From: Affinundibacterium seohonense
Lineage (GTDB): Bacteria > Pseudomonadota > Gammaproteobacteria > Burkholderiales > Burkholderiaceae_D
Length of the DNA: 60,482 bases
Direction: 5' to 3'
Assembly: GCF_014284305.1 (NCBI RefSeq)
Contig: NZ_JACOFW010000025.1
Coordinates: 1-60,482 of the forward strand
Of this stretch, positions 1-7,830 are shown piece by piece. A program made the position numbers and the translations under genes. Below the pieces are notes generated by a model that was not told where the DNA came from, searched no databases, and saw only the letters and a list, made by a program, of their open reading frames with translations. Every line of letters starts with the position of its first letter. Positions within the stretch are counted from its first letter, which is position 1.

Positions 1-1
1 T

Positions 2-121
2 AGAAAAGGCCCTGCGCCTTTCTTTATCGTCTTATTTGACTCAAGCAAAGCACCTATGGCGACTATGGAAGGCATTGAGTCTTCGTTTGAAAAATACGTG
101 GCGAAGTTCTTTTATTTTTAA
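2..121 (+). CDS. 3' end of an unrecognised gene (partial)
   Basis: An open frame enters from the left edge and ends at TAA 119-121, giving the last 39 residues of a protein that finishes in KFFYF. It is followed by two good terminator hairpins before the convergent FKBP gene, which supports it being a real gene end. The fragment is too short to name a family; I do not recognise it. Confidence 0.55.
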   Translation, partial: RKGPAPFFIVLFDSSKAPMATMEGIESSFEKYVAKFFYF

Positions 122-156
122 AGTGCCAACTAGAGACGCAATCATTACCCAATAAA

Positions 157-186
157 AAACCCCGCTTTTAATAAAAGACGGGGTTT
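157..186. terminator. Bidirectional terminator hairpin
   Basis: AAACCCCG (157-164) pairs perfectly with CGGGGTTT (179-186), and C165-TTTT pairs with AAAA-G177 inside it, leaving one bulged base. A run of A on the left and T on the right fits termination in both directions, between the rightward gene ending at 121 and the leftward FKBP gene ending at 258. Confidence 0.75.
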
Positions 187-198
187 GTCAGCGATCTG

Positions 199-227
199 AG
201 GCTGATCATCTCAGCCTTTTTATTTTT
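199..227 (+). terminator. Second rho-independent terminator
   Basis: AGGCTGA (199-205) and TCAGCCT (211-217) form a 7-bp stem followed by a T-rich tract with a single A. It reads rightward and backs up the hairpin at 157-186. Confidence 0.65.
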
Positions 228-257
228 CCAACAAGTGTTAAGTATCACACACTTAGT

Positions 258-614
258 TTACACGCCCAATAGTTCCACTTCGAAAATCAAAGTCGCATTC
301 GGAGGAATCACGCCACCAGCACCTCGTGGGCCATAGCCAAGTGCTGCCGGGATCGTCAATACACGGGTGCCGCCAACTTTCATACCTTGCACGCCTTCAT
401 CCCAACCTTTGATGACTTGACCTGCGCCTAGAGCGAATTCAAATGGTGTGCCACGATCTTTGCTGGAATCGAATTTTTTCCCAGCGCTGCCATCGGCGTT
501 TTGTAACCAGCCAGTGTAATGCACTAGAACATTGTTGCCGGCTTGGGCTTCGGCACCAGTGCCTTCGACTTTGTCTTCGTATTGTAAGCCGCTGACGGTA
601 GTGATTTCAGACAT
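258..614 (-). CDS. FKBP-type peptidyl-prolyl cis-trans isomerase
   Basis: A single-domain cytoplasmic FKBP of 118 residues with no signal peptide; it catalyses proline isomerisation during protein folding. The FKBP core is complete: VLVHYTGWL near residue 30, KFDSSKDRGTPFEF near 47, the active-site loop GQVIKGWDEGVQGMKVGG near 65-82, and ALGYGPRGAGGVIPPNATL near 92-109, ending in FEVELLGV. The length matches the small FkpA-core / FKBP12-like class of betaproteobacteria. It is transcribed leftward, divergent from the EI24 gene, and ends at the bidirectional terminator. The family call is firm; the client proteins cannot be told. Confidence 0.95.
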   Translation of the reverse strand: MSEITTVSGLQYEDKVEGTGAEAQAGNNVLVHYTGWLQNADGSAGKKFDSSKDRGTPFEFALGAGQVIKGWDEGVQGMKVGGTRVLTIPAALGYGPRGAGGVIPPNATLIFEVELLGV

Positions 615-783
615 AGGTTTTCCTTGAATAGAATAAGGTTAAATGAAATTTCCGGTCTGCATTTTAGATGAAATCTGCCGGGCTTTGGTTTTTTTGACTC
701 GTATCCTTGTCGCCAAGGCAAGGTAGAATAGTCCTGTGGCGATTGTCGCTTGCGTATTTTTATGTGACTACAAAGGTTGATTG

Positions 784-1644
784 ATGAATTTATCTGCGGT
801 AATGCGTTCCTGGGCACGTGCAATAGCAACGCAATTTCGTTTCAAGATTCTACTCTTGAGCATTATTCCCCTGATTGTATCTTTGATAGCTTGGGGTGGT
901 TTGATGGCATGGCGCCTGCAAGCAATATTCGATTTTTTTCAAGATTACTTTTCTAATCATGAGAGCTTCTCCAGCATTAGTCAGATATTAAACTCACTTG
1001 GCTTACTGGCACTGAAGACCGTCATTGTGCCTTTAATTTCGATGTGGGTATTATTGCCGTTGGTGATCTTTACTAGTCTCTTATTTATCGGTGTGTTGGT
1101 GATGCCTATCATTGCTAAGCATGTCGGTGAACGCGATTTTCCTACTGTAGAAAAAGTGCAGGGCGCATCGTTTTTGCGTAGCCTGGGATTTTCTCTTGGC
1201 TCATTCTTTTTATTTGTGTTTGCCTGGGTCGTGACTCTACCACTGATTTTTATTCCACCCATTTATGTCTTGATTCAGCCTTTGTTATGGGGATGGCTGA
1301 CCTATCGTGTGATGAGCTACGACGCATTAGCCATGTTTGCCACGAAGGATGAGCGCGTCGCACTGGTGGCAAATCATCGAGGATCTTTGTTGTTGATCGG
1401 TTTAGTAGGGGGTTGGTTTGGCAGTTTACCGTCGATGTTGTGGATGGGTGGCGCCATGTCGCTAGCCTACGTCGCATTTTTTCCGATTTTCGTCAGCTTG
1501 GCAATTTGGACATATCTGTTAATTTTTATATTCACAGGTTTGTGGTACCAGCATTATTGTTTAGAGGCTTTGCAGCAGATGCGTCAACAGGCAAAGGCAA
1601 CACAGAGCGCATTGCAGGAAAATGACAAACTCATCGCGTTATAG
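784..1644 (+). CDS. EI24 domain-containing (CysZ-like) integral membrane protein
   Basis: A 286-residue polytopic membrane protein of the EI24/CysZ family (DUF540). Long hydrophobic stretches lie near residues 22-45, 75-110, 130-165 and 200-255, with a conserved-looking central stretch RVMSYDALAMF typical of these proteins. CysZ of enteric bacteria is a sulfate channel, but most betaproteobacterial EI24 proteins have no proven substrate and no cysteine genes lie nearby, so transport of sulfate is not assumed. I start at ATG 784, which follows AAAGG; an in-frame TTG at 781 is less likely. The stop is 9 bases before the next gene, suggesting co-transcription. Confidence 0.85.
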   Translation: MNLSAVMRSWARAIATQFRFKILLLSIIPLIVSLIAWGGLMAWRLQAIFDFFQDYFSNHESFSSISQILNSLGLLALKTVIVPLISMWVLLPLVIFTSLLFIGVLVMPIIAKHVGERDFPTVEKVQGASFLRSLGFSLGSFFLFVFAWVVTLPLIFIPPIYVLIQPLLWGWLTYRVMSYDALAMFATKDERVALVANHRGSLLLIGLVGGWFGSLPSMLWMGGAMSLAYVAFFPIFVSLAIWTYLLIFIFTGLWYQHYCLEALQQMRQQAKATQSALQENDKLIAL

Positions 1645-1653
1645 GAGAAAAGT

Positions 1654-2451
1654 ATGGCAATTGGATTAATCGTCATTGGTGATGAAATTTTATCTGGTAA
1701 GCGAGTTGATCAACATTTACCCAAAGTGATCGCTTTGCTCAAAGAGCGTGGCCTAAGCTTGGATTGGGCTGAGTATGTTGGCGACGATAGGGCGCGCATT
1801 ACTGCCACCTTGCAACGCAGTTTTGCCAGCGGCGATGTGGTATTTAGTACTGGTGGTATTGGCGCTACCCCTGATGATCATACTCGTCAGTGTGCGGCAG
1901 CGGCATTAGGTGTTCCTGTGGTTTTGCATCCGGAAGCCAAAGAGTTGATTCATCAACGGATAGTTGAAATGAATTTGACCCTCGATATGCCAACGGATTT
2001 GAATGGACCGGATTACTTCCGTCGCTTACAAATGGGTGAGTTTCCGGAGGGCGCCGATATTATTCCCAATCCATTTAATAAAATTCCCGGGTTTGCTATT
2101 AAGCAGCATTATTTTGTGCCCGGCTTTCCCGTGATGGCGTGGCCGATGATTGCTTGGGTTTTAGATACCTATTACGCACATCTGTTTCATCAGCAGCCAC
2201 AAGCAGAACAAGCGGTGCTAGTGTTTGAAATTGCAGAGTCGACCTTGACGCCTCTGATGGAAGCTCTGGAAGCAAAATATCCTTTGATTAAAGTTTTTAG
2301 TTTGCCTAGTGTCGGGAGTGACAGCATGCGCCGACATATCGAGTTGGGTGTGAAAGGGGAGCCCTCACAAGTCGCACTAGCTTTTGCTGAAATGCTGTTA
2401 GGGTTGGATGGGTTCAGGGCCGAATATCAGATCATCGAGCGATCAGATTGA
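1654..2451 (+). CDS. MoaB/CinA N-terminal-like molybdopterin-binding-fold protein
   Basis: A 265-residue protein with the molybdopterin-binding (MoaB/MogA) fold found at the N-terminus of competence/damage-inducible protein CinA. Visible motifs are IGDEILSGKRVD near residue 8 and the glycine-rich FSTGGIGATPDDHT near residue 67, both characteristic of this fold. The C-terminal nicotinamide-nucleotide deamidase domain of full CinA is absent, so this is the short form commonly labelled CinA-like; CinA N-domains can have ADP-ribose pyrophosphatase activity, but that is only family knowledge here. GGAGAAAAGT precedes the ATG. It sits tightly between the EI24 gene and the TAXI gene, probably in one operon. 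Confidence 0.85.
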   Translation: MAIGLIVIGDEILSGKRVDQHLPKVIALLKERGLSLDWAEYVGDDRARITATLQRSFASGDVVFSTGGIGATPDDHTRQCAAAALGVPVVLHPEAKELIHQRIVEMNLTLDMPTDLNGPDYFRRLQMGEFPEGADIIPNPFNKIPGFAIKQHYFVPGFPVMAWPMIAWVLDTYYAHLFHQQPQAEQAVLVFEIAESTLTPLMEALEAKYPLIKVFSLPSVGSDSMRRHIELGVKGEPSQVALAFAEMLLGLDGFRAEYQIIERSD

Positions 2452-2471
2452 TTTAATGAAATGGAGTAAGT

Positions 2472-3788
2472 ATGCCTAAGATTACATTTACGCTAATTTC
2501 GACTAAGGACGCATTAATTGCGTTTGGCCCCATAGCCTTAATGGTGATCGCAGTCATTTTTGCAGCGTATTATGTGGTTGATCCCGCTCCGGGGCGAACT
2601 TTGGACTTTAGTGCCGGACAAGAGAATAGTGCATACGAGTCGTTTGCCAATCAATATGCAGAAGAACTTAAAAAAAATCAGATTAATCTCCGCGTACATG
2701 AATCGCAAGGCTCGCAAGAAAATCTACAAAAAATCGCTGACCCAGATACGAATATTGATATTGGCTTTGTACAGAGCGGTTCTACCAACGAGACTGAGGC
2801 GCAAGCACGCGGCTTGATTTCTTTAGGAAGTCTGTTTTATGAACCGATCTGGATTTTTTATCGAGCTAAAAACGAAATCAGTAATTTGTCCTCATTTAAA
2901 GGCAAACGTATCAATGTTGGCCCCGATGGTTTTGGCGTGCGCCGATTATTTGCTCAAATTCTGTCGGTCAATAATCTCGAGGAAAGTGACATCTCGATTC
3001 AGCAACTAGAAAATACGCCAGCAACTGTTGCATTTCTGAACTCGCAAGTGGATGTGTTGGTGATGAGCTCGGCCTCTGATTCTGTATTGGTTCAAATGCT
3101 TTTGCAGACGCCTGGTGTGAGATTGTTTGATTTTGTACAGGCCGAAGCATACACTCGTCGCTTTCCTTTCCTGTCCCATGTAGTTTTGCCACGTGGTATC
3201 GTGGACATGGGCAAGGATATTCCAGCACGCGATTATCATTTGATTTCGCCGACCGCGACCTTGGTCGCGCACGAGAGTCTGCATCCCGCCTTGATCAGTT
3301 TATTTTTGCAGGCGGCCAAGAAAATTCATGGCAGTGGCAATTGGTTTAGTAAGCAGGGCGAGTTTCCTTCGGATCGCTATACTGAAATCGCGGTTGAACC
3401 ACAAGCCGAGAAATTCTATAAAAATGGCCCGCCATTTTTGCAGCGTTACATGAGTTTTTGGATGTCCAATTTTCTGGAACGTATGTGGGTACTGCTCATC
3501 GCATTTGGCGCCCTAGCTTTGCCTCTCTCGAAAATCATTCCTCCTCTGTATGTGTGGCGGGTTCGTTCACGCGTGTATCGTTGGTATGGCCAATTACGTG
3601 CAGTTGAACATGCTCTGGATGAGGCAACACCCAAGCAGCGTAAGCAAATTGCGCAAGAGCAGTTGCAACGATTGGATGCGATTGAGCGTAAAGTGAATCA
3701 GATTTCAATTCCCTTATCTTATGCAGAGGAATTGTATGGCTTACGTAGCCATATACAGTTTGTACGCAAACGTTTGATGGGAGATTGA
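2472..3788 (+). CDS. Membrane-anchored TAXI-family TRAP solute-binding protein
   Basis: A 438-residue protein with a TAXI-type (TRAP-associated extracytoplasmic immunogenic) solute-binding domain. One hydrophobic segment at about residues 15-37 replaces a cleavable signal; the periplasmic domain follows (GFVQSGSTNE, SLFYEPIWIFYRAK, FKGKRINVGPDGFGVRRLF). A second hydrophobic segment lies near residues 333-355 (MWVLLIAFGALALPL), then a basic, probably helical cytoplasmic tail with coiled-coil character. TAXI proteins normally feed a DctM-type fused TRAP permease; none is encoded in this window. The two anchors and the tail suggest a sensing or scaffolding role rather than free-diffusing capture, but this is inference. 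Last gene of the EI24/CinA-like run. Confidence 0.88.
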   Translation: MPKITFTLISTKDALIAFGPIALMVIAVIFAAYYVVDPAPGRTLDFSAGQENSAYESFANQYAEELKKNQINLRVHESQGSQENLQKIADPDTNIDIGFVQSGSTNETEAQARGLISLGSLFYEPIWIFYRAKNEISNLSSFKGKRINVGPDGFGVRRLFAQILSVNNLEESDISIQQLENTPATVAFLNSQVDVLVMSSASDSVLVQMLLQTPGVRLFDFVQAEAYTRRFPFLSHVVLPRGIVDMGKDIPARDYHLISPTATLVAHESLHPALISLFLQAAKKIHGSGNWFSKQGEFPSDRYTEIAVEPQAEKFYKNGPPFLQRYMSFWMSNFLERMWVLLIAFGALALPLSKIIPPLYVWRVRSRVYRWYGQLRAVEHALDEATPKQRKQIAQEQLQRLDAIERKVNQISIPLSYAEELYGLRSHIQFVRKRLMGD

Positions 3789-4081
3789 AATAGCCCCATC
3801 AGCACAGAGACACACGAAACGACAAGATGGAGGGGAGTATCTTGTCGTTTCACAGGTAAGAGTGTGTCTCTGTACGTCAGTGGTTCGGTGCTGATTGTTG
3901 CTAACTACTGCAGATATTCTGTTGATATTGATGGTCTTAGCAGTTTGTTGCTGGCGTCATCAACTTGGGATGCAGTGTCGGTACTTTCGCGAAAGAACAC
4001 CAAAATTACTTGTGCGGTCTTATAGGATTGCATGCTAGGTATAGCATGTCGGTACTTTGTTTGCATTTTGAACTTTTTTGT
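3789..4081. other. Hairpin-rich intergenic region after the TAXI gene
   Basis: No convincing gene. It contains the long multi-arm inverted repeat at 3798-3895, a perfect 12-bp palindrome CTTTCGCGAAAG (3984-3995), a 7-bp stem CATGCTA/TAGCATG (4031-4048), a stem TTTGAAC/GTTCAAA (4067-4086), and a 12-mer TGTCGGTACTTT repeated at 3976 and 4047. This density of dyads is unusual for the window; see findings. Confidence 0.6.
3798..3895. repeat. Long multi-arm inverted repeat
   Basis: A continuous 30-base left arm (3798-3827) is matched by three right-arm blocks: 3840-3851 pairs with 3816-3827, 3862-3872 pairs with 3805-3815, and 3888-3895 pairs with 3798-3805. All pairs are perfect; the right arm is interrupted by 10- and 15-base insertions. 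There is no T tract, so it is not a simple terminator. Confidence 0.8.
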
Positions 4082-4294
4082 TCAAAGTTTTCGCAAGGGT
4101 AGAAGTAAGTCGCGCAGATTGTTGTGATCGATTTCATACATCAACGCCAGCAGATGCCCAAGCTCGCCACGTGGAAAACCTTCACGGGCAAACCAACCCA
4201 GATAATGACCCGGTAAGTCCGCCAGCACCCGACCTTCATATTTGCCAAACGGCATAGTTTTTGTAACTAGTGACATGAGATCTTCGGTTTGCAT
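4082..4294 (-). CDS. DUF3820 family small protein
   Basis: A 70-residue cytoplasmic protein matching the DUF3820 family (also described as putative quorum-sensing-regulated virulence factor). The family signature MPFGKYEGRVLADLPGHYLGW lies in residues 14-33, followed by ARKGF-like and ELG..LALMYEI segments. The fold is associated with nuclease-like domains in larger proteins, but no function can be assigned to the stand-alone form. It is transcribed leftward, divergent from the M14 peptidase gene. Its 3' end runs into the hairpin-rich region and no clear T-tract terminator follows. Confidence 0.8.
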   Translation of the reverse strand: MQTEDLMSLVTKTMPFGKYEGRVLADLPGHYLGWFAREGFPRGELGHLLALMYEIDHNNLRDLLLPLRKL

Positions 4295-4395
4295 AGCGCT
4301 TCATTCGGTTGAGGTCGAGCTTTAACGTGAAAAATTTTGATGTGCGGATGCTACAATTCTTGCCAATCTCCCCATTTTATAGAAACACGCTCATC

Positions 4396-6096
4396 ATGCC
4401 TATTCAATCGACTTCCTCCTACCCAACCCCTTACGAGTTGGGTAATCAAAACCAAACGACGACGTGGGAAAACTGTATTCCTTTTTATGAAAAATTGGCT
4501 CGTGATTTTCCACAGATCTTACGTTTTGAACAAATAGGAGTGTCGGATAGTGGCGTTCCTATGCACGCTGGTGTGATTACTGCGGATGGGGTCTTTGATC
4601 GTGAACTGTTAAAATCTACAGGGCGTCCTGTCTTCTTCAATAATAATGGTATTCATCCCGGAGAGCCTGAAGGCATCGATGCTTGCATGGCCTTGGTGCG
4701 CGATTTCTGTTTGCAAGCTGAACGTCGCGCGGCTTTAGGCGATACAGTATTTTTGTTTATTCCGATTTATAACGTGGACGGTAGTTTAAATCGTCAAAAC
4801 ACCTCGCGTGTGAATCAAGATGGTCCTGAAATGTTTGGCTTTCGTGCCAATGGTCGTAATTTGGATTTGAACCGTGATTTCATTAAATGTGACAGTCTCG
4901 CGGCGCAGGTGTTCAATCAGTTTTTCACTATGTGGGATCCAGACGTCATGGTCGATACTCACACGTCGAATGGTGCTGACTATAGCTACACCATGACCTT
5001 GATTCAGACGCAAGCCGACAAATTGGGGGATGGCCTGGGTCCCTTTTTGCGGCATAGTATGTTGCCTGCAATTTATGCTGAAATGGAGCAGCGCGGCTGG
5101 CCGACTTGTCCTTATGTGAATCCGGTCAAAATTACACCAGACGACGGCATCGAAGACTTCCTGGAAGTACCACGTTTTTCCACTGGATTTGCAGCCTTGC
5201 ATCACACCATCGGTTTCATGCCCGAAACACATATGTTAAAACCATATGCCGATCGTTATGAATCCATGCGTGCCTTGGTCGAAGTGGTACTCGACTTTAC
5301 CATTGCAAACGCTGCACAAATTCAAACTTTACGTGCGCAAGCGCGTCAGGCAGCGGCGCAAAAAACACAATGGCCGGTGAGTTGGAAAGTAGACCGTTCG
5401 CGTCCCTCAAGTTTCAGATTTCGAGGCTATCAAGCGGTATATATCCCAAGCAAAATCGGTAGTTATACGCGCTTGTCTTATGATCGCAATCAGCCTTGGG
5501 AAAAAGATATTCCATACTTTGATCATTTTGTTGAAGATGTGGTGGTTAAAACACCGAAGGCTTATTTGATTCCTCAAGCATGGCGCGAAGTGATTGAACG
5601 CTTGCATTGGAATGGCGTGGTTCTGCAACGGATTACTGTGGATCAGGAAATGCGAGTGCAAACTTATCACGTCAAACATGTCACATCGCGGGCGTCCGCT
5701 TACGAAGGACATCTATTTCATGATGAGATGGAGTTGACGACGCAAGTCGAAACCCTGCAGGCGCGCGCTGGTGATTACTTGGTCGATCTTGGTCAGCCAA
5801 ATGCCCGATACGCCATAGAAACACTGGAGCCTCAAGCGCATGATAGTTTTTTCCGTTGGGGTTTCTTTAACAGCGTGTTGGAAAAGAAAGAAGCGTTTTC
5901 TGACTACGTGTTTGAGGACAGCGCCTATGAGATGTTGCAAACAGAGCCAGAATTGGCGGCAAAGTTCGAACTTTGGAAGGCTAAGCATTCAGAAAAGCTA
6001 GCGAATCAGGAAGAAGTGTTGAATTTTATTTTCGCGAATGGACGTCGTTTCCATGAACCAGAATGGCGTCGTTATCCAATTTACACGGTTATTTAA
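4396..6096 (+). CDS. M14 family zinc carboxypeptidase
   Basis: A 566-residue metallopeptidase of the M14 family, expected to remove C-terminal residues from peptides. The first zinc-binding motif is H87-P-G-E90 in NNNGIHPGEPEGID, preceded by SDSGVPMHAGVI; FRANGRNLDLNRDF gives the substrate-binding Asn-Arg pair, and the third zinc ligand is His189 in MVDTHTSNG. PETHMLKPY lies near residue 275. A C-terminal part of about 200 residues follows the peptidase core. There is no signal peptide, so it is predicted to be cytoplasmic. The frame is open upstream to a TTG at 4309, but ATG 4396 gives a normal family N-terminus (MPIQSTSSYPTPYELGN) and is chosen. The next ORF begins one base after the stop. 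Confidence 0.9.
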   Translation: MPIQSTSSYPTPYELGNQNQTTTWENCIPFYEKLARDFPQILRFEQIGVSDSGVPMHAGVITADGVFDRELLKSTGRPVFFNNNGIHPGEPEGIDACMALVRDFCLQAERRAALGDTVFLFIPIYNVDGSLNRQNTSRVNQDGPEMFGFRANGRNLDLNRDFIKCDSLAAQVFNQFFTMWDPDVMVDTHTSNGADYSYTMTLIQTQADKLGDGLGPFLRHSMLPAIYAEMEQRGWPTCPYVNPVKITPDDGIEDFLEVPRFSTGFAALHHTIGFMPETHMLKPYADRYESMRALVEVVLDFTIANAAQIQTLRAQARQAAAQKTQWPVSWKVDRSRPSSFRFRGYQAVYIPSKIGSYTRLSYDRNQPWEKDIPYFDHFVEDVVVKTPKAYLIPQAWREVIERLHWNGVVLQRITVDQEMRVQTYHVKHVTSRASAYEGHLFHDEMELTTQVETLQARAGDYLVDLGQPNARYAIETLEPQAHDSFFRWGFFNSVLEKKEAFSDYVFEDSAYEMLQTEPELAAKFELWKAKHSEKLANQEEVLNFIFANGRRFHEPEWRRYPIYTVI

Positions 6097-6097
6097 G

Positions 6098-6298
6098 ATG
6101 GCCATTGTTTTCTTCGAATACATGTTGCAACCGAGGTTTTGGATTGCCCATGATGAACATGGCTATTGGTTAGTGCCTGCCAAAGAGGGCGGTTGGCACG
6201 AACGGTCACCGTTTGTCGGGCATGCCATCAATTTGATACCGTTAGTCGATTTTGATGGTATCGATTTAGACTTGCCAGATGAAGAGAAAACCTATTAA
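6098..6298 (+). CDS. Small hypothetical protein
   Basis: A 66-residue ORF starting one base after the M14 stop, so probably translationally coupled to it. It begins MAIVFFEYMLQPRFWIAHDE and ends in an acidic tail (DFDGIDLDLPDEEKTY). It is rich in aromatic residues and has no signal peptide or recognisable domain. I do not recognise the family. The tight coupling and protein-like composition make it a plausible real gene. Confidence 0.6.
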   Translation: MAIVFFEYMLQPRFWIAHDEHGYWLVPAKEGGWHERSPFVGHAINLIPLVDFDGIDLDLPDEEKTY

Positions 6299-6488
6299 TT
6301 CGATGACAGAATTAGTCACAATAAATTGAAAATCCAATTTTGTCGTAAATCCAGAACACAGCTTTTGTCTGAATTTTAACTTCGAAAACTTTTTCTGCAT
6401 TTTTCGCATTTAATTCTTTGCACAGGAAGAAGAACTCACTAGAATCAAGCTGTTAGGCAAAATTGTTTGTCGAATTTAGGAGACTACT

Positions 6489-6875
6489 ATGAAGAAAATG
6501 TTGGTTGGTGCATGCTTGGGTTTAGCCTTGCTTGGAAATGCTTGCGCTGTTGAGGCGGCAAAGCCTGTTGATACCTCTGTTGATGGTATTTTTTCTGCTT
6601 TGACAAATAGCCGTAATTTGCAAAAAACAGTGGATCAATTGATTGCCAATGGCGCGAATCAACATTCTGTGATTTCAATCGCAGCGGCTGCTGGTATTCC
6701 ACAAAGTAAAATTATGAAGTTGCAAGTATGTGTGAACTCTGTTTCAGCAGACGCTACAACTTTAGGCGCAACTTGCATGCGTCCAAAAACAGTTATGACC
6801 GCTTACGAAAGTGGTTTAAATGATCCATTGGCTTACTTGCCTGCAACGGCTGCTGGCAAAAAAGCGAAGAAGTAA
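6489..6875 (+). CDS. Small secreted protein of unknown function
   Basis: A 128-residue protein with a Sec signal peptide (MKKMLVGACLGLALLGNACA, likely cut near VEA-AKP at about residue 24). The mature part has a helical, alanine-rich middle (NSRNLQKTVDQLIANGANQHSVISIAAAAG), a pair of cysteines about 15 residues apart (LQVCVNS...GATCMRP) that could form a disulfide, and a basic tail ending AAGKKAKK. A strong ribosome site AGGAG lies 7 bases before ATG. It has its own terminator, so it is a single-gene unit. I do not recognise the family. Confidence 0.75.
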   Translation: MKKMLVGACLGLALLGNACAVEAAKPVDTSVDGIFSALTNSRNLQKTVDQLIANGANQHSVISIAAAAGIPQSKIMKLQVCVNSVSADATTLGATCMRPKTVMTAYESGLNDPLAYLPATAAGKKAKK

Positions 6876-6891
6876 TGTGAGTCGTTTTAAG

Positions 6892-6919
6892 AAAAAAGCA
6901 GCTTCGGCTGCTTTTTTTT
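6892..6919 (+). terminator. Rho-independent terminator
   Basis: AAAAAAGCAGC and GCTGC plus eight T residues surround a TTCG tetraloop (6903-6906). This is a textbook intrinsic terminator for the small secreted-protein gene ending at 6875. Confidence 0.92.
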
Positions 6920-7028
6920 CGTTTTACATTTTTAAGTTTATTGTTATTGAAGCTTTTTGCTGATCGCAGATCAAACAATGCGCTTCAATCAGTTACAATG
7001 AATTCAATATTTTTTTTAAAACACCCAC

Positions 7029-7802
7029 ATGTTTAGAGCTGTACGCATTTTTATTTTGTTGTTCATTCTGGCAACTGTTAGTTATTCTGCTTATCGCGCA
7101 AAAGCGCAATCGGTGGAATGGAAGTACACCTTAATGGTGAATATTTATCCGATAAATGGTGATGGTAGTGCCTTGAGTGATGCTTATATTAAGTCATTGA
7201 CGCTGGATGAATTTCAGTCGATAGAGCAATTTATGTTGAGTGCCGCCGAGCACTATGGCAAAAAACAAAATGCCTCAATTCAGATCCGGTTGCAAAATAC
7301 ACTAACGAGCAAACCTCCAGCCCCGCCTGAATCCTCGAATGTGTTGGAGGTGATGTGGTGGAGTCTGCAGTTTCGTTGGTGGGCCTATTGGCATGCAAAG
7401 GTTCAAGGGCCAGGTACGCAAGTGCGCTTATTTGTGCAGTACTTTGATCCGCAAAAAACACAAGTTCATCGCTCAACCGCTTTGCAAGAAGGTTTGATTG
7501 GGCAAGTCAATGTGTTCGCCAGTAATGACATGCGTGAAAAAAATAATGTGATCATTGCTCATGAATTTTTACACACCTTGGGCGCGACTGATAAATACGA
7601 TTTACGTACGGATTTCCCGAATTTTCCGGATGGCTATGCTGAACCTGAGAAGCAGCCTTTACATCCGCAAAATTTGGCTGAAATCATGGGTGGACGGGTT
7701 CCAGTTAGTGAGTATGATGCTGTCATTCCCAGACACTTAAATCGTGTCGTGATCGGTGCAAAGACCGCTCAAGAAATTAATTTTTTACCGAAATCGAATT
7801 AA
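7029..7802 (+). CDS. Membrane-anchored or secreted HExxH protein (putative zinc metalloprotease)
   Basis: A 257-residue protein with an N-terminal hydrophobic segment (about residues 5-22, signal anchor or signal peptide ending AKA) and a zincin-like motif HEFLHTLGATDKYD near residues 178-191. The HExxH histidines and glutamate are intact, and a downstream acidic residue follows at the spacing of a third ligand. Upstream is a tryptophan-rich stretch (VMWWSLQFRWWAYWHAK). NLAEIMGGRVP resembles the Met-turn region of metzincin-like enzymes, but the family is not one I can name. Protease activity is inferred from the motif only. Next gene: an XRE regulator 28 bases downstream. Confidence 0.7.
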   Translation: MFRAVRIFILLFILATVSYSAYRAKAQSVEWKYTLMVNIYPINGDGSALSDAYIKSLTLDEFQSIEQFMLSAAEHYGKKQNASIQIRLQNTLTSKPPAPPESSNVLEVMWWSLQFRWWAYWHAKVQGPGTQVRLFVQYFDPQKTQVHRSTALQEGLIGQVNVFASNDMREKNNVIIAHEFLHTLGATDKYDLRTDFPNFPDGYAEPEKQPLHPQNLAEIMGGRVPVSEYDAVIPRHLNRVVIGAKTAQEINFLPKSN

Positions 7803-7830
7803 TTAATTGTTGAACTAAGAGGAGTAAATC

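Noticed and set aside
1250..1477. Minus-strand ORFs inside the EI24 gene
   Set aside because: They are shadows of the membrane-protein coding strand and lack initiation signals.
4309..4395. Upstream TTG start for the M14 peptidase
   Set aside because: The extra 29 residues are unlike the family and have no ribosome site; the normal N-terminus starts at 4396.
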